In this document: piece by piece, positions 1 through 8,653 of the stretch
Numbering within the stretch: position 1 is the first letter of the stretch
Layout: the number at the start of each line of letters is the position of its first letter
Assembly: GCA_964518575.1 (NCBI GenBank)
Contig: CAZFGW010000004.1
Span: 29,612 to 93,611, forward strand
From: MGBC163016 sp964518575
GTDB taxonomy: Bacteria; Actinomycetota; Coriobacteriia; Coriobacteriales; Eggerthellaceae
Direction: 5' to 3'
DNA length: 64,000 bases
Made by a program: the position numbers and the translations under genes
The notes under the pieces: generated by a model
Database searches by the model: none
What the model was told of the DNA's origin: nothing
What the model saw: the letters and a program-made list of their open reading frames with translations, nothing else

Positions 1-2
1 TT

Positions 3-860
3 CCGCAAGTTACTGCTCTTTGTTCATGCATTGCTGCTGTCATGGAAGACTATCCAGAAATTGAAAGGTGCAATGCGTTTGTACGTTATCCCTCAACTTC
101 GTCGCTTACCGAAACGTTTTCCGCTCATGCAGATGCTCGAATCATATGGGGTGGAGATGCGACCGTTGAGCATATTCGCAGCCTCCCCTCTCGACCACGT
201 TGTGTTGATGTTGTTTTTTCTGATCGCTATTCGCTGGCGGTCATGGATGCACAGATGATCGCTGACGCATCTGATGAGGTCGTGGCTGATCTAGCGAAAG
301 ATTTCTTCAACGACACCTATCTCATGGATCAAAACGCTTGTTCATCCCCGATGTTGATTGCATGGATCAATGATGCGGTTGCAGGAAGAGACAGATTTTG
401 GAAAGCAGTGAGCGCGTATGCGCACAATCATTATGAACTCCAGGATGCTCTCAGTGTTGATAAATATGTAAAGCTTTGTGAAGATGCTCTTGAGGGCATT
501 GTGGGGGATCCCGCTGTTGCATTTGATGGATATCTTTCGCATGTTAGCGTTACGGATTACTTGGAATACATGACGGATGATCAGGCGGATATATGCACTC
601 TTCGGGCGAAGGGTGGGTACTTTTACGAGGCAGCTATTCCGTCGCTGGATAACCTGGTCGGACTCCTCGATGAAAGGGTGCAAACCATAGTTTATTTTGG
701 GGATGAAAGTCTGGCTTGCGAAATCTCCAATGCACTCGTGAAAGTAAGATCAAAAGGAGTTGACCGCATTGTCCCTGTGGGTAAGGCAATGGATATTGAT
801 CTCATATGGGATGGCTATGATTTAATTACTTCGCTTTCTCGAATCGTTTCTGTGAGGTAG
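3..860 (+). CDS. LuxC-type acyl-CoA reductase, C-terminal part (5' truncated by window edge)
   Basis: The reading frame is open to the window edge, so the start lies upstream; 285 residues are visible. The segment IIWGGDATVEHIRSLP and the later DRYSLAVMDA match the LuxC acyl-CoA reductase family (aldehyde-dehydrogenase-like, fatty acyl to aldehyde). QNACSSP, with its Cys codon at 339-341, is the expected catalytic cysteine. An internal ATG at 42 is not the start because family similarity continues upstream of it. It is followed after 3 bases by a FabG-like reductase on the same strand. In non-luminous bacteria LuxC homologues often sit with LuxE, an acyl carrier protein and an SDR in surface-polysaccharide loci, where they are thought to build an acyl-derived modification. 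That role here is inference. Confidence 0.85.
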   Translation, partial: PQVTALCSCIAAVMEDYPEIERCNAFVRYPSTSSLTETFSAHADARIIWGGDATVEHIRSLPSRPRCVDVVFSDRYSLAVMDAQMIADASDEVVADLAKDFFNDTYLMDQNACSSPMLIAWINDAVAGRDRFWKAVSAYAHNHYELQDALSVDKYVKLCEDALEGIVGDPAVAFDGYLSHVSVTDYLEYMTDDQADICTLRAKGGYFYEAAIPSLDNLVGLLDERVQTIVYFGDESLACEISNALVKVRSKGVDRIVPVGKAMDIDLIWDGYDLITSLSRIVSVR

Positions 861-863
861 AAC

Positions 864-1604
864 ATGATGTTGCATGAAAAGGTATGTTTGGTAACGGGGG
901 CAAGCAGGGGAATTGGGGCTGCAACTGCCCTTCGTTTCGCTCAAGAAGGAGCAACCGTCTATGCTTCGGCACGTAATGAAGAGGCGCTAGAAAATCTGTC
1001 GAAAAGTGCAGATGGTATGCCTGGCGCAATTATGGTGGCACCAATGGATGTCTGCGATGGCGCGGATCGGAAATCCGTGATCATGCGTATTAAAAAGGAA
1101 CAAGGTCAGCTTGACGTGCTTGTCAATAATGCGGGTATCATGAAGGATGCCCTCATGGGCATGATCAGCGCTTCTTTGATGCAAGAAACGTTTGACACAA
1201 ATGTATTTGCACTGCTTGACCTTATGCAGCTCGCATCAAAACTGATGGTACGTCAGGGAAGCGGGAGTATTATTAATATTTCATCTCTTGTTGGTACGAA
1301 TGGCAATAAGAATCAACTCGTATATTCCGCTTCAAAAGGCGCTGTGATATCGGCAACAAAATCCGCATCAAAGGAGCTTGCACCAAAAGGGATACGCGTT
1401 AATGCGATTGCTCCCGGGATCATTGATACTGATCTGCTTTCCGCGACCAATCAGGAAACCCTTGAGAAATTGGTTGAAGGAATCGCTTTAGGTAGATTAG
1501 GATCGCCTCAAGACGTAGCAAATGTCTGCGTCTTCTTCGCGAGCGATCTCTCTTCATATGTCACAGGACAAATACTGGGCGTTGATGGTGGCGCCCTAAT
1601 GTAA
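864..1604 (+). CDS. FabG-like short-chain dehydrogenase/reductase (3-oxoacyl-ACP reductase type)
   Basis: 246 residues, the usual length for a classical SDR. The NAD(P)-binding motif TGASRGIG is at residues 11-18 and NNAG is at 88-91. The catalytic tetrad is visible as N113, S141, Y154 and K158 (YSASK), and the C-terminus ends in VDGGALM as in FabG proteins. The ATG at 864 lies 6 bases after GAGG and starts 3 bases after the LuxC stop, so the two are probably cotranscribed. FabG enzymes reduce 3-oxoacyl thioesters with NADPH. Next to LuxC in a glycan locus, a dedicated 3-hydroxyacyl-forming role is more likely than general fatty-acid synthesis, but this cannot be decided from sequence. A convergent terminator follows. 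Confidence 0.85.
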   Translation: MMLHEKVCLVTGASRGIGAATALRFAQEGATVYASARNEEALENLSKSADGMPGAIMVAPMDVCDGADRKSVIMRIKKEQGQLDVLVNNAGIMKDALMGMISASLMQETFDTNVFALLDLMQLASKLMVRQGSGSIINISSLVGTNGNKNQLVYSASKGAVISATKSASKELAPKGIRVNAIAPGIIDTDLLSATNQETLEKLVEGIALGRLGSPQDVANVCVFFASDLSSYVTGQILGVDGGALM

Positions 1605-1636
1605 GAGGCTTCCGTGCAAAGGAGATACGATTATCG

Positions 1637-1676
1637 ATTAGGTATTCACTTGTTTGAATACCTAATTTTCGTTTTC
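1637..1676. terminator. Intrinsic terminator between convergent genes
   Basis: A perfect 11-bp stem, 1637-1647 (ATTAGGTATTC) against 1656-1666, closes an 8-base loop. A T-rich stretch (TTTTCGTTTTC) follows on the plus strand. It separates the plus-strand SDR from the minus-strand ATP-grasp gene, whose stop codon lies in the right arm. Lack of a T tract on the minus side makes termination in that direction less certain. Confidence 0.8.
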
Positions 1677-2840
1677 GGGCGGAAAATAGGGAAGAAGATC
1701 CTCTCGCGAATCAGCAGAGAGAAGAAAGCAGCCGAAACGCGAAGAGCTGTCTTTGACGGCACTGCTATCAAGCGAATCAACGGAAGGAATATCAGCAAAT
1801 TCTACGGTGCATGCTTTATCTGATGAGGCGTGCTCATAAGCATCAAGATCATCTTTATCGAAAATAAAGCGAACGAGCACACATTTTTGCTTGTTGGATA
1901 ATAAAGATTCGAGCGAAGTGGGATCCACTGTTTTGCCAACCGCGCAATCAATGACTCCCTTAAGGAAATCGTATCCCGTTGAGAGTTCGACAAGATGCGA
2001 TCCTATGAGATCTCCGCCCATACGCGAACCAATTTCGATCAAGTAGATGCGATCATCGTTTGTGATTCGAATTTCTGAGTGTGAGGCTCCTTGGATAATG
2101 CCGAGGCTATCCAAGGCATGAGCAACGATAACTTTGATACGTTCGAGGGTTTTGGGATTGATGTCCGCTGGTTCGACATGACCTGTTTCGATGAAGTGCG
2201 GAGCTCCTGTTGTGAACTTCTTGGTCAAGGCAAGAAATGTATGCTGTCCTTGGGAACTGATGAATTCAACACTGAATTCATCACCATCAATATATTCCTC
2301 AATGACGCATTGCTTATTAAAGCTTGCATCGAGAGCGGATCGTACTGCATCTTCGAGTTGGTTTTTGGAATTGACCTTGGTAATACCACGACTGCCCGAT
2401 CTATCAACGGGCTTAACGATGAGCGGGAGGGACATGCCCGCTGTTGTTATGCTGTTTATGTCTGTGCATACGATACTTTTTGGTGATGGGTCATTTTGTT
2501 TTAAAAAGCAAGCACGCATAAGAGCTTTGTTGGTTGATCTTTCAACGGCGTCCATCGGGTTTGTTGGTAGCCCTAGCGCATTTGCTACCGCACTTGCTGT
2601 GTGGTTGCCCAGATCGGTTGCTATCGTACAAACGCCGCAAACATTGACATTCTTGCAAACTTCAATGATTTCGTTGATTTCCGTAATGCTGATCGGGTGA
2701 AAAACATCAGCGCTCTTTTCGCCAATATCTCCTGCCTCCCACGCAAAGACATGGGTTTCGTAACCCAGAGATTTTGCTTTTTGAATGAGGGGCTCTTGGA
2801 GATAAGAAGCACCGATGATGGCAAGAGGTTGCTTAGCCAT
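1662..2840 (-). CDS. ATP-grasp domain protein (carboxylate-amine ligase type)
   Basis: 392 residues from the ATG at 2840, which has GAGG about 9 bases upstream and overlaps the stop of the preceding glycosyltransferase. A longer in-frame start at 2906 lies inside that gene and is less likely. The N-terminus (LAIIGASYLQEPLIQKAKSL) looks like a pre-ATP-grasp Rossmann-like domain. The ATP-grasp part shows PLIVKPVDRSGSRGI, the VIEEYIDGDEFSVE lid segment and the metal-binding LIEIGSRMGGD. Such ligases join a carboxylate, through acyl-phosphate, to an amine or thiol. Within a three-gene minus-strand operon with a GT2 and a NeuD-like acyltransferase, it may attach an amino acid or other group to a sugar precursor. 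The substrate is unknown. Confidence 0.8.
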   Translation of the reverse strand: MAKQPLAIIGASYLQEPLIQKAKSLGYETHVFAWEAGDIGEKSADVFHPISITEINEIIEVCKNVNVCGVCTIATDLGNHTASAVANALGLPTNPMDAVERSTNKALMRACFLKQNDPSPKSIVCTDINSITTAGMSLPLIVKPVDRSGSRGITKVNSKNQLEDAVRSALDASFNKQCVIEEYIDGDEFSVEFISSQGQHTFLALTKKFTTGAPHFIETGHVEPADINPKTLERIKVIVAHALDSLGIIQGASHSEIRITNDDRIYLIEIGSRMGGDLIGSHLVELSTGYDFLKGVIDCAVGKTVDPTSLESLLSNKQKCVLVRFIFDKDDLDAYEHASSDKACTVEFADIPSVDSLDSSAVKDSSSRFGCFLLSADSREDLLPYFPPENEN

Positions 2841-3804
2841 GCTTTTCGACCTCATCATCATGCTTAAAGTTGACGAATTCTCGTACAACGTATTGAGGAC
2901 GATCATTGATGCAAATAAATATCCTGCCTACATATTCGCCGATAAGACCAAGAAGGATCATGATCACGCCACCGATAAAAAGTGTTACGGCAAGCAATGA
3001 GGAATATCCTGCTTGGATATCGCTGAAAACGAGACGGCGGATGACAGTAAACAGTCCATAGGCAAATCCGACCACTGCACATATAAGCCCTAATACATCT
3101 GCAACGCGAAGGGGAGCAACGGAAAAACTCGTGAACCCATTGAGCCAAAGACTGATGAGCTTTGTGAGTGTGTAGTTTGAGCTTCCCGCCGTACGATTCC
3201 GTTCCTCCATTTCGACATTGATGATACGTCGCGTTGCATTGAATGCGAGACCTGAAAGATAGGGGTACGGATTCTTGTATTTGATGATCTGGTCTCTGAC
3301 CAAGGAGTTGAATGCATAGAAATTTGACATTTCGAAATCTTTGGGGAATCCAAGCATTTTACGGGACATGAGGCCGTTTACTTTGCTCCCGAAATTCTTG
3401 AACCAGCTTTGCTTTTTATGTGGATAACGCGCAACAACCATGTCAGCGTGATCTTGTTCGATAGGCTCAATGAGCCTGAACACATTATCAAGAGGACATT
3501 GACCGTCGTCGTCAAGCGTGATGATAATATTTCCCGATGCGTAGTTGTATCCCGCCATAAGCGCATTGGCTTGTCCGAAATTCTTGGAAAGATCGACTAT
3601 TTTAAGATGGTCATTTGTCTGCGCGATGTTTTCCAGAACGTCGAAAACATTATCAGGTGATCCGTCCACCACTGTAATGATTTCATACGAATCCTGAGAC
3701 TGTTTCATTACATGTGTAATTTCATTGAGTACGTGAAGAATCGTTTCTGAGCTATTGTAGCAAGGTATTACGAAAGAGAGGCTATTTTTCGAAACGTCTG
3801 TCAT
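2833..3804 (-). CDS. GT2 glycosyltransferase with C-terminal membrane helices (GtrB/ArnC/DPM1-like)
   Basis: 323 residues. The N-terminal GT-A domain has FVIPCYNSSETI, VVDGSPDN and the metal-binding TLDDDGQCP. Near residues 230-290 two strongly hydrophobic helices follow, and the C-terminus reads EYVGRIFICINDRPQYVV, the hallmark of polyprenyl-phosphate glycosyltransferases. These load a sugar from a nucleotide donor onto undecaprenyl phosphate on the cytoplasmic face. Its ATG overlaps the upstream stop as TAATG at 3802-3806, and its stop overlaps the downstream ATP-grasp start, so the three genes are translationally coupled. GT-C enzymes that use such lipid-linked sugars are candidates among the membrane proteins just upstream on the other strand. 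Confidence 0.88.
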   Translation of the reverse strand: MTDVSKNSLSFVIPCYNSSETILHVLNEITHVMKQSQDSYEIITVVDGSPDNVFDVLENIAQTNDHLKIVDLSKNFGQANALMAGYNYASGNIIITLDDDGQCPLDNVFRLIEPIEQDHADMVVARYPHKKQSWFKNFGSKVNGLMSRKMLGFPKDFEMSNFYAFNSLVRDQIIKYKNPYPYLSGLAFNATRRIINVEMEERNRTAGSSNYTLTKLISLWLNGFTSFSVAPLRVADVLGLICAVVGFAYGLFTVIRRLVFSDIQAGYSSLLAVTLFIGGVIMILLGLIGEYVGRIFICINDRPQYVVREFVNFKHDDEVEKHG

Positions 3805-4472
3805 TACAGAAACCTCATGACTTTTCTACTATCAAGAACTTGTGGTTTAGCAGTAGCTTTCATCATATACGCTTCGTATTCTTGGGTGTCATGTGAGACA
3901 TATACTCCAGCGCTGACGAGTGTTGCATGTGCAACTTTGATATGATCACGTATGGTAGCATTCATGCCGAAAAAGCAATTATCTTCAACCTCGGTGAATC
4001 CGCCAAAGGTGCAATTTGCGCATGTCGTGCAGAAGCTTCCGATTTTGCAATCGTGTGCGATGTTGGAAGCGCCCCATATAAGATTCGCGTTTCCTAGAGA
4101 TGAACCGATACCGAGGACAGCATCTTCGAGGATGATATTACCTTCTCCAATCATGTCAGCATAACAATAGGATTGAGGATGGATAAAGTTTCGAATGCTA
4201 TAACCTTTGCTCTTAAGGAATTCAAATGCATGTTGCCGCGTTTGCCCCATATTGCTGTAACCAATGGTAATGAATGCATCGTTTTCATCAGGAGGGAAGA
4301 GTTTTGCGACTTCGCTTGATTTGATGAGGCGCTTTCCACATTGAGTATCTTGGTTGCAATAATCGTCGTCAACGGTATAGCAGGAGATTTTCCAATCAGA
4401 AAAACGCTCAATGTATTTTGTCATAAGCTCAGAGAAGCTTCCTGAGCCGAAAATGATTATAGGTTTTTCCAT
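3804..4472 (-). CDS. NeuD-like sugar acyltransferase (left-handed beta-helix)
   Basis: 222 residues from the ATG at 4472, with AAGGA about 7 bases upstream; an in-frame start at 4502 has no ribosome site. The N-terminus, KPIIIFGSGSFSELMTKYI, is the Rossmann-like PglD/NeuD domain. The second half carries hexapeptide repeats (GEGNIILEDAVLGIGSSLGNANLIWGA and following) that form a left-handed beta-helix. Family members O- or N-acetylate nucleotide-linked sugars with acetyl-CoA. It is the first gene of a minus-strand operon with the GT2 and ATP-grasp genes. The sugar substrate cannot be told from sequence. Confidence 0.8.
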   Translation of the reverse strand: MEKPIIIFGSGSFSELMTKYIERFSDWKISCYTVDDDYCNQDTQCGKRLIKSSEVAKLFPPDENDAFITIGYSNMGQTRQHAFEFLKSKGYSIRNFIHPQSYCYADMIGEGNIILEDAVLGIGSSLGNANLIWGASNIAHDCKIGSFCTTCANCTFGGFTEVEDNCFFGMNATIRDHIKVAHATLVSAGVYVSHDTQEYEAYMMKATAKPQVLDSRKVMRFL

Positions 4473-4653
4473 GTAAATCCTTACTCCTGTTTGCGCGAAC
4501 ATTTTATCACGCTGATACAGTAGCCACTTGGATTAAGCGGCCAAGGAAGCGTGCAGACGGATTTCTTTTGATGATTGAGTATTCTTTTCTAAAGGAGGTT
4601 CGATAGTTACCATATTATAAAGAGAATCATGTTCGTTCTTGCTAGGTGAAGAT

Positions 4654-5847
4654 ATGACGGGAATCAAACAAGATAAAGCATGGATCAAATACCTTGTACT
4701 TTGTCTCATTATTATTCTTTACGCTGTCTTGACAGCCGCTCTCTCATATAAACTTGCGCCTATTCCAGAAAGCGATCTTAACACGCATGCGTTCAACGTG
4801 ATCCAGGTTTGGAAACATCAGGGTTTTGAAGAGTTCTTCAAAGGAATCACGTATCCTGGATGGCATGCCCTCGTTCGTTTCCTCCTCTTCTTGCATGTTC
4901 CGAACATGGCAGCCGCGGTAATAGCCTGTGTTTTCTTTGCCTGTCTCTCTGTTCTAGCTGTTTGGTATACCGTTAGCGTTATCTTGGGAAAGCATGCACA
5001 TGTTTGGCTTATTGCTATCACGACGTGTGCATTGCTCATGGTCTCAGCGATTTATATTCCTTGGTACAACCCGCATCCGTATTTAGGTCAAGGCTCTCCG
5101 ACCGTATGGCATAACCCGACCTACAATGCCGTAAAGCCTTTCGCACTGCTTTCGTGTGTTCTGCTGTTCAAAATGATTGAAAGACGTGATGCGAGTCTGA
5201 AAACATGCACAGCCTACGCTCTTCTGTCATTGGTATGTTTGCTCATGAAGCCTTCTTTCTTTCAGATACAAGCACCCGGCGTATTCCTGTATCTTTTGCT
5301 CTATTTGATCATGTATCGCGATTGGAAGTTCGTGCTTAAGATCGGATTGTCTTTCGTTCCGATTTTTCTGTACATGGCTGTGCAATTCTGGATGTTGTTT
5401 TATGCCCCAGAAGGGGAGGGCGGAGGCATCGCGTTCATGCCATTCGCTTTAATGGTATCATCTTCGCCAAGCATTAAGATATCGACACTTTTGCTTCTCG
5501 CTTTTCCACTGTATGCCATTCTCGTGCTCCGAAAAACCATCTTTCAGAAATCCTCACCGTACCTTCCGATTATTTGTATGTTACTGGTCGGATTTCTTGA
5601 GTATACGTTGTTTATTGAGACGGGAGATCGGGCGTATCACGGAAATTTCGCGTGGGGTTACATGCTCGCTGTCTTCTTGTGCTGGGCCTTTTTCTTACCT
5701 CTTTTTGTGAAAAAGGCATTAGTTGAAAAAACGATGGCGAAGCCTCTTGCGTTCATTGGATTTGTACTTGTATTGCTTCACTTTGTTTCGGGTTGTGTCT
5801 ATTACGGGATGCTTCTGGCTGATACAACAGGCAAAATGGTGTATTAA
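4654..5847 (+). CDS. Multi-spanning membrane protein, surface glycan region
   Basis: 397 residues from the ATG at 4654, which follows TAGGTGA; a TTG 15 bases upstream is unlikely. I do not recognise a named family. It has roughly ten hydrophobic helices, starting with WIKYLVLCLIIILYAVLTAAL. The first external loop carries ESDLNTHAFNVIQVWKHQGFEEF, followed by YPGWHALVRF, an acidic early loop followed by aromatics that recalls GT-C glycosyltransferases or their GtrC-like relatives. It is followed after 2 bases by a second, GT-C-like membrane protein, so the two are likely coexpressed. A role in transferring a lipid-linked sugar on the outer face is inference. Other possibilities are a polymerase or a modifying protein. 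Confidence 0.6.
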   Translation: MTGIKQDKAWIKYLVLCLIIILYAVLTAALSYKLAPIPESDLNTHAFNVIQVWKHQGFEEFFKGITYPGWHALVRFLLFLHVPNMAAAVIACVFFACLSVLAVWYTVSVILGKHAHVWLIAITTCALLMVSAIYIPWYNPHPYLGQGSPTVWHNPTYNAVKPFALLSCVLLFKMIERRDASLKTCTAYALLSLVCLLMKPSFFQIQAPGVFLYLLLYLIMYRDWKFVLKIGLSFVPIFLYMAVQFWMLFYAPEGEGGGIAFMPFALMVSSSPSIKISTLLLLAFPLYAILVLRKTIFQKSSPYLPIICMLLVGFLEYTLFIETGDRAYHGNFAWGYMLAVFLCWAFFLPLFVKKALVEKTMAKPLAFIGFVLVLLHFVSGCVYYGMLLADTTGKMVY

Positions 5848-5849
5848 TA

Positions 5850-7337
5850 ATGCGAATCCTACCTTACGTTTGCCGGGGTGTTTTGATAGCCCTCCCTTGG
5901 TTGGCGCTTCTGTTGTTATCGATTGTTTCGGGTAACAATTGTTTTGTGGGGCAACCGCTCTGGTCGGATGAACTGGACTATTGGCGTGAGATATATTCCT
6001 TTACCTATGCCCCCGATCATGATTTCGGCTACTACGGATTCGAGAATGCTCCTGCGACAGTAGGCACGTGGGGATGCCATGGTATAGCGCCGTTGATGGT
6101 ATACGGAATCTGGGCTCTTCTTTTTGGTTGGAGTCCTTTTTCCATTGTTCTCTGCAATGCATTTTTTTGCTCCCTTGGTATAGCCGTCTTTATCTTGCTC
6201 GCGCGCCCAGATGTACGCCAATCTCTGATAGTTGCATTGCTTTGGTTGATGTACCCGCCCCTTCTTCTCTATGCGCCGACTTCGATGATGGAGCTCCCTC
6301 AATATGCATGCTTGTTCGTTTATCTCGGGCTTGTTATCAGAAGCTGGGAGCATGTATCGAAGCCTTGCTTCGTACTCGCCTTTGCATCCGTTGTCTTTAT
6401 GGCGGGTTTGCGTTTAAGTAATATCGTTTTCTTCGCTCCGCTTATCTTGATGGGTTCGAGATTCAAGATAGGCAGGAAGTTTCTCATCCTTTCCGCAATT
6501 TCCCTTGTGCTTTCCGTCGTGTCGTATCTCTTCTTTTGGATGTTTTGTGCTGGTTATCCTTTTGGCTTTTTGTCCTCGCTTGGGGCGCAGGCGGGACTAC
6601 TTGATAAGATCGCTGCAGTTCTTGCCCACGGTGCCGATAACCTTGTCAATTTCATTTCACGCGGAGATGGAATCACGCAGGTTTCTCAACGCTACGCCTA
6701 TATTTTTGTGCTTATTGCATGCTCGTTCTTTGCCCTTGTTGGTTTCGTGCGTCATCGGCGCGGGTGTGACCAACATGTTGCCTTGACACGCGTATGCGCA
6801 GCCATTGCATTCACCTTGTTTTTCGCGTGGGTGATCGTTGTTCTTGTTTACGATGTTTTTGACTGGAGGGATTACCGTACGCTTGCGCCGATTCTGTTCA
6901 GCGCGTTGATTGTACTTGTTATGACCGCTCCGACGGCTTCAGGGCGAAGAATCGGTGCAGTAGTTCAAGGACTTTGCGTATTTTGCAGTCTTTGCCTTTT
7001 TCTATGTGCCGCGCGGACGCTTGCGACCTCTGCTGCGTTTGAGGACGAGCGCTATGAGCACGTATCAGAAGCACCTGCATCCTTTGACGCCGGATCGATT
7101 GTTTCACTCGGGGAGCAAGCGAATGATAAGACGATGCTTATAGGGATGGATATGCCGTTATGGATGGCATATGCACTTCCTCCCGAAATTGGTTATGTTG
7201 GAGGGATCGACGGCAGCTCATTGTCAGAGCAAAGGTATGCCTATGTGTTTTCGAGGGCTGATATTGGAAATCCACGAGGATATGAGATGATCTGGGAGGA
7301 TCCTTCTTCGAATAGAGCGATTTTTAAGCGTTTATAG
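5850..7337 (+). CDS. GT-C-like membrane glycosyltransferase (GT39/ArnT-like)
   Basis: 495 residues with about eleven hydrophobic helices. After the first helix the loop reads QPLWSDELDYWREIY. An Asp-Glu pair at this position is the catalytic and metal-binding signature of GT-C enzymes (GT39/GT83) that use polyprenyl-phosphate sugars. A short soluble C-terminal domain follows the last helix (EQANDKTMLIGMDMPLWMAY onward), as in that family. It starts 2 bases after the preceding membrane protein. The GtrB-like enzyme at 2833-3804 could supply its lipid-linked sugar. That partnership is inference from proximity and family roles. Confidence 0.65.
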   Translation: MRILPYVCRGVLIALPWLALLLLSIVSGNNCFVGQPLWSDELDYWREIYSFTYAPDHDFGYYGFENAPATVGTWGCHGIAPLMVYGIWALLFGWSPFSIVLCNAFFCSLGIAVFILLARPDVRQSLIVALLWLMYPPLLLYAPTSMMELPQYACLFVYLGLVIRSWEHVSKPCFVLAFASVVFMAGLRLSNIVFFAPLILMGSRFKIGRKFLILSAISLVLSVVSYLFFWMFCAGYPFGFLSSLGAQAGLLDKIAAVLAHGADNLVNFISRGDGITQVSQRYAYIFVLIACSFFALVGFVRHRRGCDQHVALTRVCAAIAFTLFFAWVIVVLVYDVFDWRDYRTLAPILFSALIVLVMTAPTASGRRIGAVVQGLCVFCSLCLFLCAARTLATSAAFEDERYEHVSEAPASFDAGSIVSLGEQANDKTMLIGMDMPLWMAYALPPEIGYVGGIDGSSLSEQRYAYVFSRADIGNPRGYEMIWEDPSSNRAIFKRL

Positions 7338-7369
7338 ATACGCGTGGGCGCTTGATATCGTGTCTAGAT

Positions 7370-7531
7370 GTCTATGCCCAGCCAGCATCGGAATTGAAAT
7401 GTCGTGGGTTACGTCTGGTTCATCGTTATACCGTGGCGGGCGAGACCATTTCAAAAACAACGTATGCGAGATGAATCTCGTGCTCGCGTCTATGCCCAAC
7501 CAGTATTGGAATTGAAATGACGCTGGTTACG
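7370..7531. repeat. Two direct repeats of ~44 bp (7370-7413, 7488-7531), degenerate member of the dispersed element
   Basis: Both copies read GTCTATGCCCA(G/A)CCAG, then TTGGAATTGAAATG or a close variant, then GGTTACG; they are 118 bases apart start to start. Between them lie GGCGGGCGAGAC and GCGAGATGAATCTCG, which match the hairpin ends of the dispersed element seen in full at 14409-14551 and 46110-46251. The second copy runs into the stop codon of the downstream minus-strand glycosyltransferase. The region between 7338 and 7526 has no gene. Confidence 0.6.
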
Positions 7532-8606
7532 ATAACGCGTCGTGGAGGGTGGCGGAAACACCGTTGTTCATTGCGTTGCGCAGCCCCTTCTTGGCAAGAT
7601 GAGCAAGGTAGGGGAGCTTTGCGGGCTTGTGGTTCTCGACGCCATAGATACGCGCTGCACGCTTTTTATTGCTCGGTGAAACGGCGGGGTCAATGAGAAC
7701 AAGGCGCAGATCCATTTGGCTTATCATCTGTTCGATCTGTTGCTGTACGTACTCGTCCGTGCATCCTCCTCCGCGCTCGATTTGTCCCAAGTAGGTGAAT
7801 CCGCGGCGGTTATGTGCCATGAGGATCGCTTCATCGTGCACGTGTGCATCCTTGATAACCTCGTTCATCTCCTGCCAACGCTCAATGAGAAGGAGCGCGT
7901 TTGTGCCAGCAAATTCGTTTTCGCTCACCCGATCCGTTGCTCGGTAGTTGTAGAACGGCTTGTCAAGATAGATGATCCTGTTCGTGCGCAGAAGCGTATC
8001 AGCCAAAAAGCGGTTGTCAGCCCACCCGGAGCCTGGGTACTCAGGGAAAACGATATGGTTTTCGATAAGATACGCGCGGCGATAGAGCGCTGACCAAATG
8101 GAAGGATGATGAGCGAAAAGCTCCGATGCATCAGCAAGACCAAACGGTTGCGTTTTCGGCTTGATGGTTCCCTTGTATGAGCAATGCAACTTACGCGCAT
8201 TTGCTATACCAGGTTCGCCCTCATCAGCGATGCGCCAATACGGCGTTTTGATGATATCGACTGGGCAATCGAGAGAATTCCTGAACGCGATCATGCTTTC
8301 GATCATGTCAAGGTCGATCCAATCATCGGGCTCGAGGATTCCAATCCAAGCTCCTTTGGCTGCCTGGATGCCCGCATTGCAACTTGCGCCATAGCCGGTG
8401 TTTGGCTTGTCAATGATGTGAAAACGATCATCTTCGTTTTCAAAAGCCTCCATGATCTTGAGGGAGGAATCAGTTGAGCCATCATTGACGCAGATGATCT
8501 CAAGATTTTTATACGTTTGTTCCTGGAGAGAGACGAGCGCATCAATGAGCGTGTCTTGAGCGTTGTATGTAGGAACAATGATCGATACGAGAGGATTATG
8601 GAGCAT
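7527..8606 (-). CDS. GT2 family glycosyltransferase
   Basis: 359 residues. The N-terminal GT-A fold is clear: VSIIVPTYNAQDTLIDAL, EIICVNDGSTDSS, GYGASCNAGI and LEPDDWID, where EPDD provides the metal-binding acidic pair. The last 100 residues are soluble with no membrane helix. The ATG at 8606 has GAGGTGA upstream. It lies 47 bases downstream of the WecA/TagO-like gene on the same strand, so it may extend the lipid-linked glycan that enzyme starts. Donor and acceptor are unknown. Confidence 0.88.
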   Translation of the reverse strand: MLHNPLVSIIVPTYNAQDTLIDALVSLQEQTYKNLEIICVNDGSTDSSLKIMEAFENEDDRFHIIDKPNTGYGASCNAGIQAAKGAWIGILEPDDWIDLDMIESMIAFRNSLDCPVDIIKTPYWRIADEGEPGIANARKLHCSYKGTIKPKTQPFGLADASELFAHHPSIWSALYRRAYLIENHIVFPEYPGSGWADNRFLADTLLRTNRIIYLDKPFYNYRATDRVSENEFAGTNALLLIERWQEMNEVIKDAHVHDEAILMAHNRRGFTYLGQIERGGGCTDEYVQQQIEQMISQMDLRLVLIDPAVSPSNKKRAARIYGVENHKPAKLPYLAHLAKKGLRNAMNNGVSATLHDALS

Positions 8607-8653
8607 CTTGACGATTCACCTCGCTTGTGAGGATCGAGTGATCGGTTGTCCGA

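Noticed and set aside
7370..7531. Possible CRISPR array from direct repeats
   Set aside because: Only two repeat copies of uneven similarity, a 74-base spacer and no cas genes; the repeat is part of the dispersed element family.
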